Below, in pieces: positions 54,834 through 63,938 of a DNA stretch of 64,000 nucleotides. The notes beneath the pieces are model-generated. The model ran no database searches. It saw only the letters and a program-made list of their open reading frames with translations, and was not told the DNA's origin. The DNA lies in NCBI GenBank assembly GCA_964543545.1, contig CAZIYT010000005.1, forward strand, positions 124,001 to 188,000, written 5' to 3'. The position numbers and the translations under genes are program-made. The stretch is from UBA4416 sp964543545 (GTDB lineage: Bacteria > Bacteroidota > Bacteroidia > B-17B0 > Aurantibacillaceae). The first letter of the stretch is position 1. Each line of letters opens with the position of its first letter.

Positions 54834-55601
54834 CTACTTTCGGTACATGGTGAGGAATTTTTTAAAGCCCGGCTGTTTGGGCTGCGATACCGCGATGCGC
54901 TTGCCGTTTTTCATCAGGGCAATGCGGTCCTTACCTTCTTTCAGGTATTCTTTTATTTTTAACGTATTGATCAGGTAAGATTTGTGCACCCTGAAAAAAA
55001 TATCTTTTGCCAGGAGCTCATCGTAGGATTTCAGAGACCTGGCCGATGAAATCACCTTCCCGTTCTCCAGCACGATGTTGCTGTAATTGCGGTCGGCCTC
55101 GAGGTAGAGAATGTCATCGAACTCAATGAGGATATAGGAGTTGTTGTGATGAATCACAATCCGGTTCATCACTTCCGGCTCTGTCACAGGCAGCTGCTCT
55201 CTTTTATCGGTGCCCGGGGCTTCCGGATCATTATCAATGAGTCCGATGGCCTTATCAACGGCCGTTCTCACCTCCGACGACATCACCGGCTTGAGGATGT
55301 AGTCGATGGCGCCTGCTTTCAGCGCCTGCAAGGCATAGCTATCATAGGCGGTAATGATGATCACCTGGAATGTCTTATGCTCTATGGCCTCCAGCATCTC
55401 CAGCCCGTTTACCTTAGGCAGGTTAATGTCCAGGAAAACAATATCGGGCTGGGTGGTCTGGATCTTTAAGTTCGCTTCAAAGGCCGAGCTTGCTGTCCCC
55501 ACAATCTCCACCTCCGGGCAAAACTCCTTTAATACGGCCGACAACCCGCTGACCAATAAGGCCTCGTCATCCACTATGATTGCTTTATATTTTTTGCCCA
55601 T
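54834..55601 (-). CDS. LytTR-family response regulator
   Basis: 255 residues from the ATG at 55601. Receiver domain with D11/D12-type acidic pair (IIVDDEALLV) and phosphoacceptor D58 (IVFLDINLP), then K in YILKPVMSSEV. C-terminal LytTR domain: ILIEFDDILYLEADRNYSNIVL and FFRVHKSYLINTLKIKEY. Partner of the propeller kinase downstream. First gene of that pair; it may bind its own control region in 55602-55780. Confidence 0.93.
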   Translation of the reverse strand: MGKKYKAIIVDDEALLVSGLSAVLKEFCPEVEIVGTASSAFEANLKIQTTQPDIVFLDINLPKVNGLEMLEAIEHKTFQVIIITAYDSYALQALKAGAIDYILKPVMSSEVRTAVDKAIGLIDNDPEAPGTDKREQLPVTEPEVMNRIVIHHNNSYILIEFDDILYLEADRNYSNIVLENGKVISSARSLKSYDELLAKDIFFRVHKSYLINTLKIKEYLKEGKDRIALMKNGKRIAVSQPKQPGFKKFLTMYRK

Positions 55602-55780
55602 GAGGTTCAAGACGCGGGATAAAACAAAAAGTGTTCCAAACTCATTTTAAATTCGCACCTGATTCAAAGTTAGACGAATGCATTACAACTCCCCCTGCTA
55701 CGGGCTTTTATTTTCTGTGTTGTTTCATTAGTTGTAGCCACATTAAACACAAAACCATCTATCTTCTTCTTTCAGGCGCA

Positions 55781-57334
55781 TCATACCACGATGGTATCTT
55801 CTCCTTCGAGGTAAGTCAGCTTATAAAAGCCCTGTTTACGGTCGTTCCAGGTCTGCGCATTGCCCAGCTCCCTGTTCCTTTCCAGCAGGTTGAGATCAAG
55901 GTCCTGGTAAATAAGTGTTTCGGTATTGGGCACTGCTTCCGAAGCAATGGCCTCGCGCGAAAACTCAACATCGCTCGGCGTGAGAATAGCCGACTGCGAA
56001 AAGTGAATATCAAGGTTATCCACTTCCGGAAGATTCCCGACACAGCCTGTAATGACCGTGTATACCTGGTTTTCGACCGAGCGGGCCTGCGCACAATAGC
56101 GCACGCGCAGATAAGCCCTGCGGTCATCGGTATTGAAGGGCACAAAGAGGATCTTGGCGCCCTTGCTCACGGCAATCCGGGCCAGCTCCGGGAACTCCAC
56201 GTCATAGCAGATCAGAATGGCCACCTTGCCTTTATCGGTATCGAAGATCTCGAGCTTGTTGCCGCCTTTCACGCCCCACCATTTTTTTTCGTAAGGTGTG
56301 ATGTGGATCTTGTATTGCTTGCCATAGGTGCCATCGCGCTTAAAGAGGTAAGAGATGTTATACAGCGTATCGTTCTCGATGCAAAAATGCGAGCCGCCGA
56401 TGATGTTGATATTGTACTTGACAGCGAGGTTGGTGAAGAGCTCGATGTATTGCGCCGTATAACTGCTCAGCGCGCGGATAGCGGCAGCCGGTGTTTTCAA
56501 TCCCATAAAGGAAAGCAGCTGCATGGTGAACATTTCGGGGAACAATACGAAGTCGCTTTTATAATCGGAAGAAGCATCCACGAAATACTCGCACTGCCTG
56601 GCAAACTCATCGAAGTTCTGAATGGAGCGCATCTGGTACTGCACGGCGCTCACACGCACATAGGGCGAATAATTAATCATGTCTTTCTGTGCCCGGCTCT
56701 TGTAGCCGATATTCGTCCATTCGAGCAGGGTGGCATAGCCGGCCGATTCCTTATCCGTGGGCAGGTAATCGGGCAAGACCCGTTTCATCGCGAAGCCGTT
56801 GGCCAGCTGCGCCGTGAGCACCGGGTCGTAGATCTTTTTATCCATCACGCGGTTCACATATACATCAATACTCATCTTCTTCTGGTACTTATGATAGTTG
56901 GGCAGGCGGCCGCCAATGAGGATACGGCGCAGGTTGTAATGCTTGGCCAGGTTCTTCCGGGCATCGTAGAGGCGCCTCGTGAGCTTCATGCCGCGGTATT
57001 GCGGGTCTACCATAATCTCCATGCCGTATAGCGTATCACCGCTGAGCGTGTGGTTGCCGATATTGCCATGATCCGTGAGCTCGTTCCAGGAAGAGGTTTC
57101 CGAATAACGCGACGAATCGATGACCAGGCTCGAGCAGGAAGCCACAATTTGCTTATCCATCAGGATACACAATTGCCCTTCGGGAAAAATAGAAATAATA
57201 TTCTGAAACTGCGTTTCGCTCCAGGGCTTCATGCCCGGAAAACATTTCAGCTGGAGCCCGGTGATCTGCTGGTAGTCTGCTTTCCGGAGCTTACGCAGGC
57301 GGATCTTCTTGATCTCGTTTTGTGGTGTTTCCAT
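55781..57334 (-). CDS. GNAT acetyltransferase - carbon-nitrogen hydrolase fusion
   Basis: 517 residues. Residues about 10-180 form a GNAT domain (GMEIMVDPQYRGMKLTRRLYDARKNLA, the acetyl-CoA loop Q/RxxGxR/K). Residues about 222-500 form a nitrilase-superfamily domain with the complete E-K-C triad: E267 (LFPEMFTM), K342 (YKIHITPYE) and C376 (LICYDVEFPE). Such fusions are known in Bacteroidota; the amidase probably acts on a small amide that the GNAT half makes or modifies, but neither substrate is known. It is preceded by a 450-bp region of repeats. Confidence 0.93.
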   Translation of the reverse strand: METPQNEIKKIRLRKLRKADYQQITGLQLKCFPGMKPWSETQFQNIISIFPEGQLCILMDKQIVASCSSLVIDSSRYSETSSWNELTDHGNIGNHTLSGDTLYGMEIMVDPQYRGMKLTRRLYDARKNLAKHYNLRRILIGGRLPNYHKYQKKMSIDVYVNRVMDKKIYDPVLTAQLANGFAMKRVLPDYLPTDKESAGYATLLEWTNIGYKSRAQKDMINYSPYVRVSAVQYQMRSIQNFDEFARQCEYFVDASSDYKSDFVLFPEMFTMQLLSFMGLKTPAAAIRALSSYTAQYIELFTNLAVKYNINIIGGSHFCIENDTLYNISYLFKRDGTYGKQYKIHITPYEKKWWGVKGGNKLEIFDTDKGKVAILICYDVEFPELARIAVSKGAKILFVPFNTDDRRAYLRVRYCAQARSVENQVYTVITGCVGNLPEVDNLDIHFSQSAILTPSDVEFSREAIASEAVPNTETLIYQDLDLNLLERNRELGNAQTWNDRKQGFYKLTYLEGEDTIVV

Positions 57335-57557
57335 CGTCTGATAATTGATTGTGCTTTATACAAAGCAGGGTTCATATCTCAAGGTATTAAAAAGCATCAG
57401 CATTTGAAGGCTTATTAGTATTTTTTAAGAGCCTGCGTTAATTAATGTTATAAAAGAAAGGGAAAGGCTGTTACCATCAGCGTTTGATAGAATACAAATT
57501 GTTGGGAAGCACTTATCGTTGTGTTTATAAGCGAATCGCGTTGTTTTATGTTTTGGA

Positions 57558-57808
57558 TCACGACGCGTCGTGATGTCGAAGGGCGACTCGCTTTTTGTTT
57601 GACCTGCGGAACAACCAAAGGAGCTCAAATCCCGAAAGCTTTCGGGACTCCATCCCTGGCGCAGTATACACCCCGAATGAAACGTACTTCTCAAACGTAA
57701 GAAAGAAGCGCGTGAGGGATCGTAGTGGAAAGCCCGCAGCCTCCCGATAGCTATCGGGAGGCGAGGACTTGCAACGGAGAGCCCGACGGCCACGACACCT
57801 CGTGGCCG
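57558..57808. repeat. Composite repeat region with four different palindromes
   Basis: Palindromes: TCACGACGCGTCGTGA at 57558-57573 (copy 3 of the dispersed 16-bp palindrome), TCCCGAAAGCTTTCGGGA at 57630-57647, a 24-bp one with core CCCGATAGCTATCGGG at 57739-57762, and CGGCCACGACACCTCGTGGC plus CG at 57787-57808. The spacers (GTGGAAAGCCCGCAG, GAGGACTTGCAACGGAGAGC) look like fragments of a larger extragenic repeat into which the palindromes are set. No gene is supported in 57335-57978. Confidence 0.7.
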
Positions 57809-57978
57809 GCACGCCCTGAAGTTTTTAGTCAGTTTGGTTTACAACAAGCCCTTCATGCAGAAAAGAAAAAAGCCCCGGAATAAATCCCAGGGCCTCTACC
57901 TTTAAAAAACGAATTACAAAGTGTCAAAATTAAGATATTAATCTGAAACACACGCATTCTTTGAATAATTTATCGCAT

Positions 57979-58437
57979 TTAAATCGGATTCCCAAATGAT
58001 TTAACTTTTTCACATTGTGTTTTCAGTGCTTCATTCATCAGGGAAAAGCCCTTCAGCGTTTTGGTATCCAGCATCCTGCTAAACAGGGGCACCAGGATGC
58101 CGCCGAAGCGCTCGCTCTGGATAAAGGTGCTGCTGCCGTCCCCGTTATCCCTGATTTCGAAGCTATGCTCGCCATCGAACAAGCCCCGGAACATCAAATG
58201 CCCGATCCACCGGAATGTGCGCGGCTCCTCGAGTACCAGCACGGTTGGCTTCATGGTCATGATGCCTGAGCCGGGCTGCTGAAGCTCCACCTGGATGACC
58301 TTCCCGGGCGCAACAGGGCCTTTTACCGACCTGATGAAAGGGTTCCATTGAGGATAGGCCTCAAAATCCGTTAAGATGCTCCAGACCCTTTGTGGTGTAG
58401 CCCTGATAAGGACCTGCGTGCTGATGTGTTTTGCCAT
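57979..58437 (-). CDS. SRPBCC (START/polyketide-cyclase-like) protein
   Basis: 152 residues. Helix-grip pattern: ATPQRVWSILTDFEAYPQWNPFIRSVKG at the start, TVLVLEEPRTFRWIGHLMFRGLFDGEHSFEI in the centre, and a long C-terminal helix (TLKGFSLMNEALKTQCEKVK). The cavity can hold a lipid or small hydrophobic ligand. No specific function is readable. It lies 78 bp from the Crp/Fnr gene on the same strand, so the two are probably co-transcribed, with this gene second. Confidence 0.88.
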   Translation of the reverse strand: MAKHISTQVLIRATPQRVWSILTDFEAYPQWNPFIRSVKGPVAPGKVIQVELQQPGSGIMTMKPTVLVLEEPRTFRWIGHLMFRGLFDGEHSFEIRDNGDGSSTFIQSERFGGILVPLFSRMLDTKTLKGFSLMNEALKTQCEKVKSFGNPI

Positions 58438-58515
58438 GATCTTGTGTTTTTGTAAATGATGCTACAAAGTTGAGCGGCAAAACAAGGCTTTGATCTTGAT
58501 ATATATCAAGAAAAT

Positions 58516-59085
58516 TCAGGGGAGCTGTTTTTTGCGGACCCTGCTGAGGGTTTCGGGAGTCATCCCCAGCATGGAAGCAATGTATTGCAAAGGCACCTGG
58601 TTGAAGAGCTCTTTGTGCGAGGCGAAGAAGGCTTCGTAGCGCTCTTCCGCCGTCATGGAAAGGTGGCTGAAGATCCTGTCTTCCAGGATGGTGAAGCAGC
58701 GCGCGATGAACAGCTTTTCGAGCTCGTGCCACTGCGGCACCATGTTGCCGATCTCTCTGTAATCTTTACTGCCGATGGTGTACAGCTCGGCGTCGCTCAA
58801 TGCCTGGATGCTCCAGCGGCAGGGCGTTTCGAACAGGAGCGCCGACAGGTCCGTCACAAAATAGCCTTTGGTGGAGATCCACTGCGTGACTTCCTTATCT
58901 GCCAATGTCACATAGATGCGCAGGGAGCCGGATTTAATAAAGCTCAGCTTATCGCAGGAGCCGCCGGTCCTGATAAAATGATCGCCTTTTTTGAGATAGC
59001 CGGGCTTGAAAAGGCTTGCGATCTGTGCCAACTCCGCGGCAGGAATTCCAAAATAAGACCTGATGTATTGCTCCAGTTCCGTCAT
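58516..59085 (-). CDS. Crp/Fnr-family transcriptional regulator
   Basis: 189 residues. An N-terminal cyclic-nucleotide-binding beta-roll (KGDHFIRTGGSCDKLSFIKSGSLRIYV) is followed by a dimerisation helix and a C-terminal winged helix (ITxMLGMTPETLSRVRK-type: YIASMLGMTPETLSRVRKK). No Cys cluster of the FNR iron-sulfur kind, so nucleotide or other ligand sensing. Common in Bacteroidota as a stand-alone regulator; it may control the SRPBCC gene downstream. Confidence 0.9.
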   Translation of the reverse strand: MTELEQYIRSYFGIPAAELAQIASLFKPGYLKKGDHFIRTGGSCDKLSFIKSGSLRIYVTLADKEVTQWISTKGYFVTDLSALLFETPCRWSIQALSDAELYTIGSKDYREIGNMVPQWHELEKLFIARCFTILEDRIFSHLSMTAEERYEAFFASHKELFNQVPLQYIASMLGMTPETLSRVRKKQLP

Positions 59086-59149
59086 CTTAGCAAAGCTAAG
59101 GAAAAAAGGCCATGCTTAAAGCCAAAAGGCAAAGATGCCATCCGCCATA

Positions 59150-59485
59150 TTATTTCTTAAAGATAAATGTATTGGTGATCACGGCATCGCCATTTCCTGA
59201 ACTTGCAGATACCAGGCTGTAGCCTTTTCCAATGAGCGTATTCAATACGTCGTTGATCTTTGCGCTATTCGGACTAAAGGTATGATCCCTGAATTTCTGC
59301 AATTCAATCTCTTCCGTTTTACCATCTTCATACACGATACAAATTTTTGAGTCCCAGATGCCGTTGGAAACTTCCAGGGTCCGGACAGTCACAAGCCCAC
59401 CATTGGTCTGTTGCGACACAAAGGACGTTAGAATCAGGAGTGAAATGGCAACTAAAGCCAATTGGATCTTTCGGTTTTTTATCAT
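59150..59485 (-). CDS. Small exported protein of unknown function
   Basis: 111 residues. Signal peptide MIKNRKIQLALVAISLLILTSF. The mature part reads GGLVTVRTLEVSNGIWDSKICIVYEDGKTEEIEL and ends NTLIGKGYSLVSASSGNGDAVITNTFIFKK. The pattern of a C-terminal GKGYxLVSxS...(V/I)xxxF(I/V)FxK resembles small domains found in DUF4177-like proteins. Not closely coupled to its neighbours. Confidence 0.6.
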   Translation of the reverse strand: MIKNRKIQLALVAISLLILTSFVSQQTNGGLVTVRTLEVSNGIWDSKICIVYEDGKTEEIELQKFRDHTFSPNSAKINDVLNTLIGKGYSLVSASSGNGDAVITNTFIFKK

Positions 59486-59571
59486 GATCTGTTATTTTTA
59501 TTGTGTATCAGAATAAAGGCTGGACATTCTATTCCGCCTGTTTATGGATTGTCTCTTGTAGAAGGAAGCCT

Positions 59572-61065
59572 TCATTTCGTTTCGATGTCAATTATTTTCC
59601 GGCCCTTGTCTCCCAGGTAATGTTTCAGCAGCGTTTCATAAACAGCGGCGCCGGTGTCGGAATTCGTAAAGATCAAAAGCCCCTGCTTTGTTTTTGGAAA
59701 CAGAAACACAATCGTTTGAACGCCTTCGTCTGAGCCGCCGTGCGATAAGGCATAGTCTCCCTGGCCCAGATCATATAGCTCAAAACCCAGCCCAAAATGC
59801 TTTCCCCTGCTGCTCGCCACCTGGTTGGAAATCATCTCATCAAACACGGCTTGTGTAAGCCCTTCGCCATTCATGACGCTGACTAAAAACGTCCCGTAAT
59901 CTTCGATGGTGGTCAGTAAATCATCGGCTGCATTTGGTGTTTTGTGCTTCACCGTTTCGTAGGCCTTTCCGGCTTGATTATAGCCGAGGGCAAGCCTTGA
60001 AGTATCTACCTGTGCATCCCAGGTATAGCGGGTATCCGCCATGTGGAGCGGCTGAAACACCAGCTCGCTGGCCAGTTGCTGCAACGACTTCTTAAATTTA
60101 TGCTCCAGGGCTTTTCTCAGGTATTCAAATCCTTCTCCCGAATACTGGTAGCCTGTTCCGGGGTCAAATTGAAAGTTGAGCTTGTTATCAGCATTCATCC
60201 GGCGCCAATTCGGGAAACCTGATTGATGGCTCAAAATCAACCTTGTCGTTAGTTTATGGCTGCGCGGATCCTTAGCAATATCAGGGTCCATCCAGTAGGC
60301 ATCGAGAGGCTCGTCCAGCTTCCATTTACCTAAGCTTACCAGCTTCAGGGCAACCATGGCTGTGACGGGCTTGGTCAAAGACGCGACATTGAAAATAGTA
60401 TTGTAAGGCGCCGAAACGCCTTTGCTGATCTCGCCAAATACATGGATATGTTTCAGCTTTCCGTTTTCGATGACCCCTATGCCAAGCGTTGGCACCTGAT
60501 GCTCACGCAGCCAGGTTTCTATTTCCGCATCATTCGCAAACAGAGAAGGCGCAGGCTCCTCAAACTGTTGCCTGATGTGCTCATAGCTAAACGACCTGGA
60601 AAGCTTCCATGCTCCTTTTTCCAAAAGCCAGACATGGGTGAACCTGGCAGAGCTGCCAAACTGCCAGGGCTTACCGCTCTGCTTTTCAAAAAACTGGTGC
60701 ACCCCGGTTTGAATGGCACCGTAAATCTCACCATGATTGGTTTTGCGTTGCAGGGCAAATACCTCTGTACTTCCGCGTAGCAGCTCTCTTCTCGCCTGGT
60801 AGCCGGCGGGATTGCCGTATAAGCCCTTCCCCAAATCCTTCAGGAATTTCGCTTTGCCAGACATGCCATCCACATCATGGTAGAATTCAAAGGTGTCGCT
60901 TAACAAGGTCTCAAACTGCGACAGGTTACAGGTATTGAAGCCAACCTGAAACAGCAGGCTGTCCTTCGCCATAATGGTTTGAAACAGTTCCGACTGCCTA
61001 TCAACCTGTGTAAAGGCTGAATAGCTTGTAAAAAATAAGCAAAGCGTGATGAAGTAGTTGATCAT
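59572..61065 (-). CDS. Beta-lactamase-family serine hydrolase with SnoaL-like domain
   Basis: 497 residues. A signal peptide, then a SnoaL/DUF4440-like domain (about 25-165: FETLLSDTFEFYHDVDGMSGK and RFTHVWLLEKGAWKLSRSFS). A class C beta-lactamase / AmpC-like hydrolase follows: S229-L-T-K232 (FNVASLTKPV), Y in GYQYSGEG and H-G in LSHGGSDEG. These are the usual SxxK, Y-x-N/G and HxG motifs. Such proteins act as esterases or D-amino peptidases in the periplasm. Substrate unknown. The pair of domains suggests a nuclear-transport-factor-like binding partner fused to the enzyme. Confidence 0.9.
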   Translation of the reverse strand: MINYFITLCLFFTSYSAFTQVDRQSELFQTIMAKDSLLFQVGFNTCNLSQFETLLSDTFEFYHDVDGMSGKAKFLKDLGKGLYGNPAGYQARRELLRGSTEVFALQRKTNHGEIYGAIQTGVHQFFEKQSGKPWQFGSSARFTHVWLLEKGAWKLSRSFSYEHIRQQFEEPAPSLFANDAEIETWLREHQVPTLGIGVIENGKLKHIHVFGEISKGVSAPYNTIFNVASLTKPVTAMVALKLVSLGKWKLDEPLDAYWMDPDIAKDPRSHKLTTRLILSHQSGFPNWRRMNADNKLNFQFDPGTGYQYSGEGFEYLRKALEHKFKKSLQQLASELVFQPLHMADTRYTWDAQVDTSRLALGYNQAGKAYETVKHKTPNAADDLLTTIEDYGTFLVSVMNGEGLTQAVFDEMISNQVASSRGKHFGLGFELYDLGQGDYALSHGGSDEGVQTIVFLFPKTKQGLLIFTNSDTGAAVYETLLKHYLGDKGRKIIDIETK

Positions 61066-61107
61066 TGTGTTTTTATATCACCCTGTTTCCCGGTGCCCTT
61101 ATTGTTC

Positions 61108-61884
61108 TTAGTCTTCCTTCCCGATGGCCGCCACAATGGCGTCCCACAGGCGGACCCTGGCATGAAGCGCTTTCTTCACCTCTTCGGTGGCTTCCCTCCA
61201 TTTGGCCTCATCGTCTCCGCAAAGCTCTTCCGTCATGCGGTAGGCCAGCTGCGAGTGATGATCGCCGTCTACTTCAATGTGACGCTCCAGGTAATAGGTT
61301 AAAATATCCACATTGCCCGGGTTCCGGCTGCTCAGCTCTTTCACAAAGGAAATAAACATGCCGGGAATGAGGTCTTCGCGGCCGAAGGTAAACACTGCCG
61401 CCTGTACATAAGATTTACCGGAATTAACTACCTCAAAGGTAGAGGATACAAAATCTACGGAGGCGGAAGGAACACCCGCCGTTTTCATGCCTGCCGCTAT
61501 GCTTTTTTTATCACGGATGCTCTGGATGAATTCACGGACAGCTCCCGTGTTGCATCCCGCCTGCTCCATCGCTTCCAGGTACAGCTCGAAATGGCTGATG
61601 CGCTTACCGGCTTCATCCACATCCGACTCTTCGCCCAGCACGATCTCATTGATCAGGTAACGCGTTTCGGCAGTACCCACAGGGATCCAGGGCAATTCCA
61701 CGCAGGTGAGGTTACGCTGCAGGGCTTTCAATAAGGACATAAAATCCCACACGGCAAAGACGTGATGCTCCATAAAGAGCCGCAGCTGCGGCAGTGAGCG
61801 GATATGGGCATATACGGGATGGTTAACAAGCTGCGCCCTTAAGGGCGCAATCTCTGTTTGCAGGGTTTGAAGGTGTGGGTTCAT
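61108..61884 (-). CDS. DUF3050-like heme-oxygenase-fold protein
   Basis: 258 residues from the ATG at 61884. Helical, with LVNHPVYAHIRSLPQLRLFMEHHVFAVWDFMSLLKAL and a second His-rich stretch (YYLERHIEVDGDHHSQLAYRM). These His residues match the diiron-type heme-oxygenase-like family DUF3050. The reaction is unknown. It follows the serine hydrolase on the same strand and is probably its transcript neighbour. Confidence 0.85.
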   Translation of the reverse strand: MNPHLQTLQTEIAPLRAQLVNHPVYAHIRSLPQLRLFMEHHVFAVWDFMSLLKALQRNLTCVELPWIPVGTAETRYLINEIVLGEESDVDEAGKRISHFELYLEAMEQAGCNTGAVREFIQSIRDKKSIAAGMKTAGVPSASVDFVSSTFEVVNSGKSYVQAAVFTFGREDLIPGMFISFVKELSSRNPGNVDILTYYLERHIEVDGDHHSQLAYRMTEELCGDDEAKWREATEEVKKALHARVRLWDAIVAAIGKED

Positions 61885-61964
61885 GGTGGATAGATCAGGC
61901 CCCAAATGTAAGAAATGATTACCTCTAATGATCCATCAATTTTCCGGAAACCGCATAAGGAAGT

Positions 61965-63926
61965 TTACAAAAACTTAACCTCTACCCTTCTGTTGAGCTG
62001 ATTTTCGGCCTCGCTGCATTTTTTCGCATCCTTGCAATTGTTCAGCAGGCGCGTTTCACCATAGCCTTTCGGAATCAGGCGCGAGGGATCAATCCCTTTC
62101 GCCACCAGGTAATCGAAGCAGGACTTGGCCCGGCCATCCGACAGTTTCAGGTTGTACTTGTCATTGCCCGCCGCGTCGGTATGAGCGCTCAGCTCGATGC
62201 GCGCTGTGGCATTCTCTTTCAGAAAGTTGACTAAGTTGTCGAGAATAGCATAGGATTCGGGGCGGATCGTGGCCTTATCAAAATCAAAATAAATATTGTC
62301 GATCTTCACCACATTGTCCTTCTTCACCGTCGGGTAAAGGTTCAGCGGGTTCAGCATCGTGATCACATCCCTGCGCGAAGGCTTTACCGCCAGGTCTTTC
62401 TCAGGGATATAGAACTCCTTGCTATCGTAGTTATTGAACTGAAAGACCACCCTGTAGGCTTTCTCAGGATCGGTAATAAAAAGCCAGTCGCCGGATTTAT
62501 CCGTGAGCGTATCTTTCACAAACACCTTATTCCCCTTCGCGTCGATCTCATACAAGCTTACTTTCACACCCTGGATCGCATGGGCGGTAATCCGGTCGAT
62601 CACCGTTCCTTTGATCGTATCCCAAATCAGGAGCTTATGGAAATACCAGACAATGTCGCCGCCATGAGCGCCTTCGCGGTTGGAGACAAAATAACCCTGC
62701 CTGCCACTCTCTTTGAAAAGGATCGAAAAATCATCCTTGGAAGAATTAAAAGGAACTCCCATGTTCTTTGGATTTACCACGGAGCCATTCACGATTTGCG
62801 CCTTTTGAATGTCGAGCCCCCCAAAGCCATTCTTGCCACGGGAAGAATAATAAAAATGCTCTTTGGTAACGTAAGGATAAAGATCATCCTCAATCGTATT
62901 GATCTCGGAGCCCAGGTTCATCGGCCTTCCCAGCATGGTATCATTGACGATCTCCGCTTTGTAAATATCATAGCCACCGGAGCCTCCGGGCATGTTCGAA
63001 CAGAAATACAGAACCTTGCCATCCGTGCTCACACAAGGAAACACACAATTGTAATCGAGGCTGCTAACGTTCAGGGGCCTGCCCCTGCTCCATACCCCAT
63101 TCGTGTTGCGTGAGCTGAAGATCTGCAGGTTGGAGCTGCCGTTTTTATCGATGTTATACTTAGCCGCTTTCTTAGGCTTATAGGTGCTCGCATCCGTCGA
63201 GTTACGGGTATAGTACAGGGTCTTTCCGTCGGGTGATAAGGCCGGGCCCGCTTCGTAATAGGTGGCATGCACGTCGCCTTCCAGCTCTTCGGGCTTCGCG
63301 AAGTTTACCGTATCCAGGCTTTTGACATAAGCCAGGTTGTAATACACTGTTTTTTCATCCGCCCCCGAATTTTTAGGCACCGAAACCATCAGGCCCTGGT
63401 TATAGAACGCCATCCCAAGGTGTAGCTTGCCTTTGGCAATGTTGGTAGGATAAGCGCCGTACTTGGCAGATGCCTGAATATTCTGTTTCGCCCACACACA
63501 GGTCGACGCGAAATATTCTACCAGCATCTCATTGCCCCCGCTACGCGCTACATACTCGCGGTAGATCTCCACCGCCTTGTCATACTGCTCGGCATTCTTC
63601 AGCAGCTGTGCATACTCTTTCAGGTTCTCGGCCGAATTATCGGTTTTATACCCGTAGAGCCTGCCATACCAGTCCAACGCATTTTGATAATCATATAACA
63701 GGCGGTATGATTTCGCGATCTGCTGGGTGAGGTAAAACGTGGGAGAACCTTTCTTATAAGCCTCCAGGTAATAGTCCAGGGCTTCGTTGTACTTATAGAG
63801 GCTAAAGTTCTCGTCGCCGGCTTTCAGGTTATAGGCCGCATTTCCGGAAACAGTTGGCGCAGATGGCTGGGCTGCCAGTTGCCCGCATAGGGCACACAGG
63901 AGCATGATAAAACATAAATGACGCAT
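61965..63926 (-). CDS. OmpA-family protein with TPR and PD40 domains, second copy
   Basis: 653 residues. Same architecture as the protein at 31525-33507: signal peptide, TPR units (GDENFSLYKYNEALDYYLEAY), PD40 blades (DGKVLYFCSNMPGGSGGYDIYKA), regulatory-like domain and a C-terminal OmpA module (IYFDFDKATIRPESYAILDNL, RVEVKFL). The two paralogues differ enough to serve different adhesins. It directly follows a porP gene, of which only the end is in the window, so this module mirrors the first. Confidence 0.93.
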   Translation of the reverse strand: MRHLCFIMLLCALCGQLAAQPSAPTVSGNAAYNLKAGDENFSLYKYNEALDYYLEAYKKGSPTFYLTQQIAKSYRLLYDYQNALDWYGRLYGYKTDNSAENLKEYAQLLKNAEQYDKAVEIYREYVARSGGNEMLVEYFASTCVWAKQNIQASAKYGAYPTNIAKGKLHLGMAFYNQGLMVSVPKNSGADEKTVYYNLAYVKSLDTVNFAKPEELEGDVHATYYEAGPALSPDGKTLYYTRNSTDASTYKPKKAAKYNIDKNGSSNLQIFSSRNTNGVWSRGRPLNVSSLDYNCVFPCVSTDGKVLYFCSNMPGGSGGYDIYKAEIVNDTMLGRPMNLGSEINTIEDDLYPYVTKEHFYYSSRGKNGFGGLDIQKAQIVNGSVVNPKNMGVPFNSSKDDFSILFKESGRQGYFVSNREGAHGGDIVWYFHKLLIWDTIKGTVIDRITAHAIQGVKVSLYEIDAKGNKVFVKDTLTDKSGDWLFITDPEKAYRVVFQFNNYDSKEFYIPEKDLAVKPSRRDVITMLNPLNLYPTVKKDNVVKIDNIYFDFDKATIRPESYAILDNLVNFLKENATARIELSAHTDAAGNDKYNLKLSDGRAKSCFDYLVAKGIDPSRLIPKGYGETRLLNNCKDAKKCSEAENQLNRRVEVKFL

Positions 63927-63938
63927 ACGCTATAAGAT

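Noticed and set aside
55631..57031. Open frame of 466 codons on the plus strand opposite the GNAT-nitrilase gene.
   Set aside because: It lies fully antisense to a gene with intact catalytic motifs and shows no domain; it is a shadow frame in GC-rich coding DNA.
57425..57812. Two minus-strand frames over the composite palindromes.
   Set aside because: They are made of repeat sequence and resemble the spurious proteins often called from such repeats.
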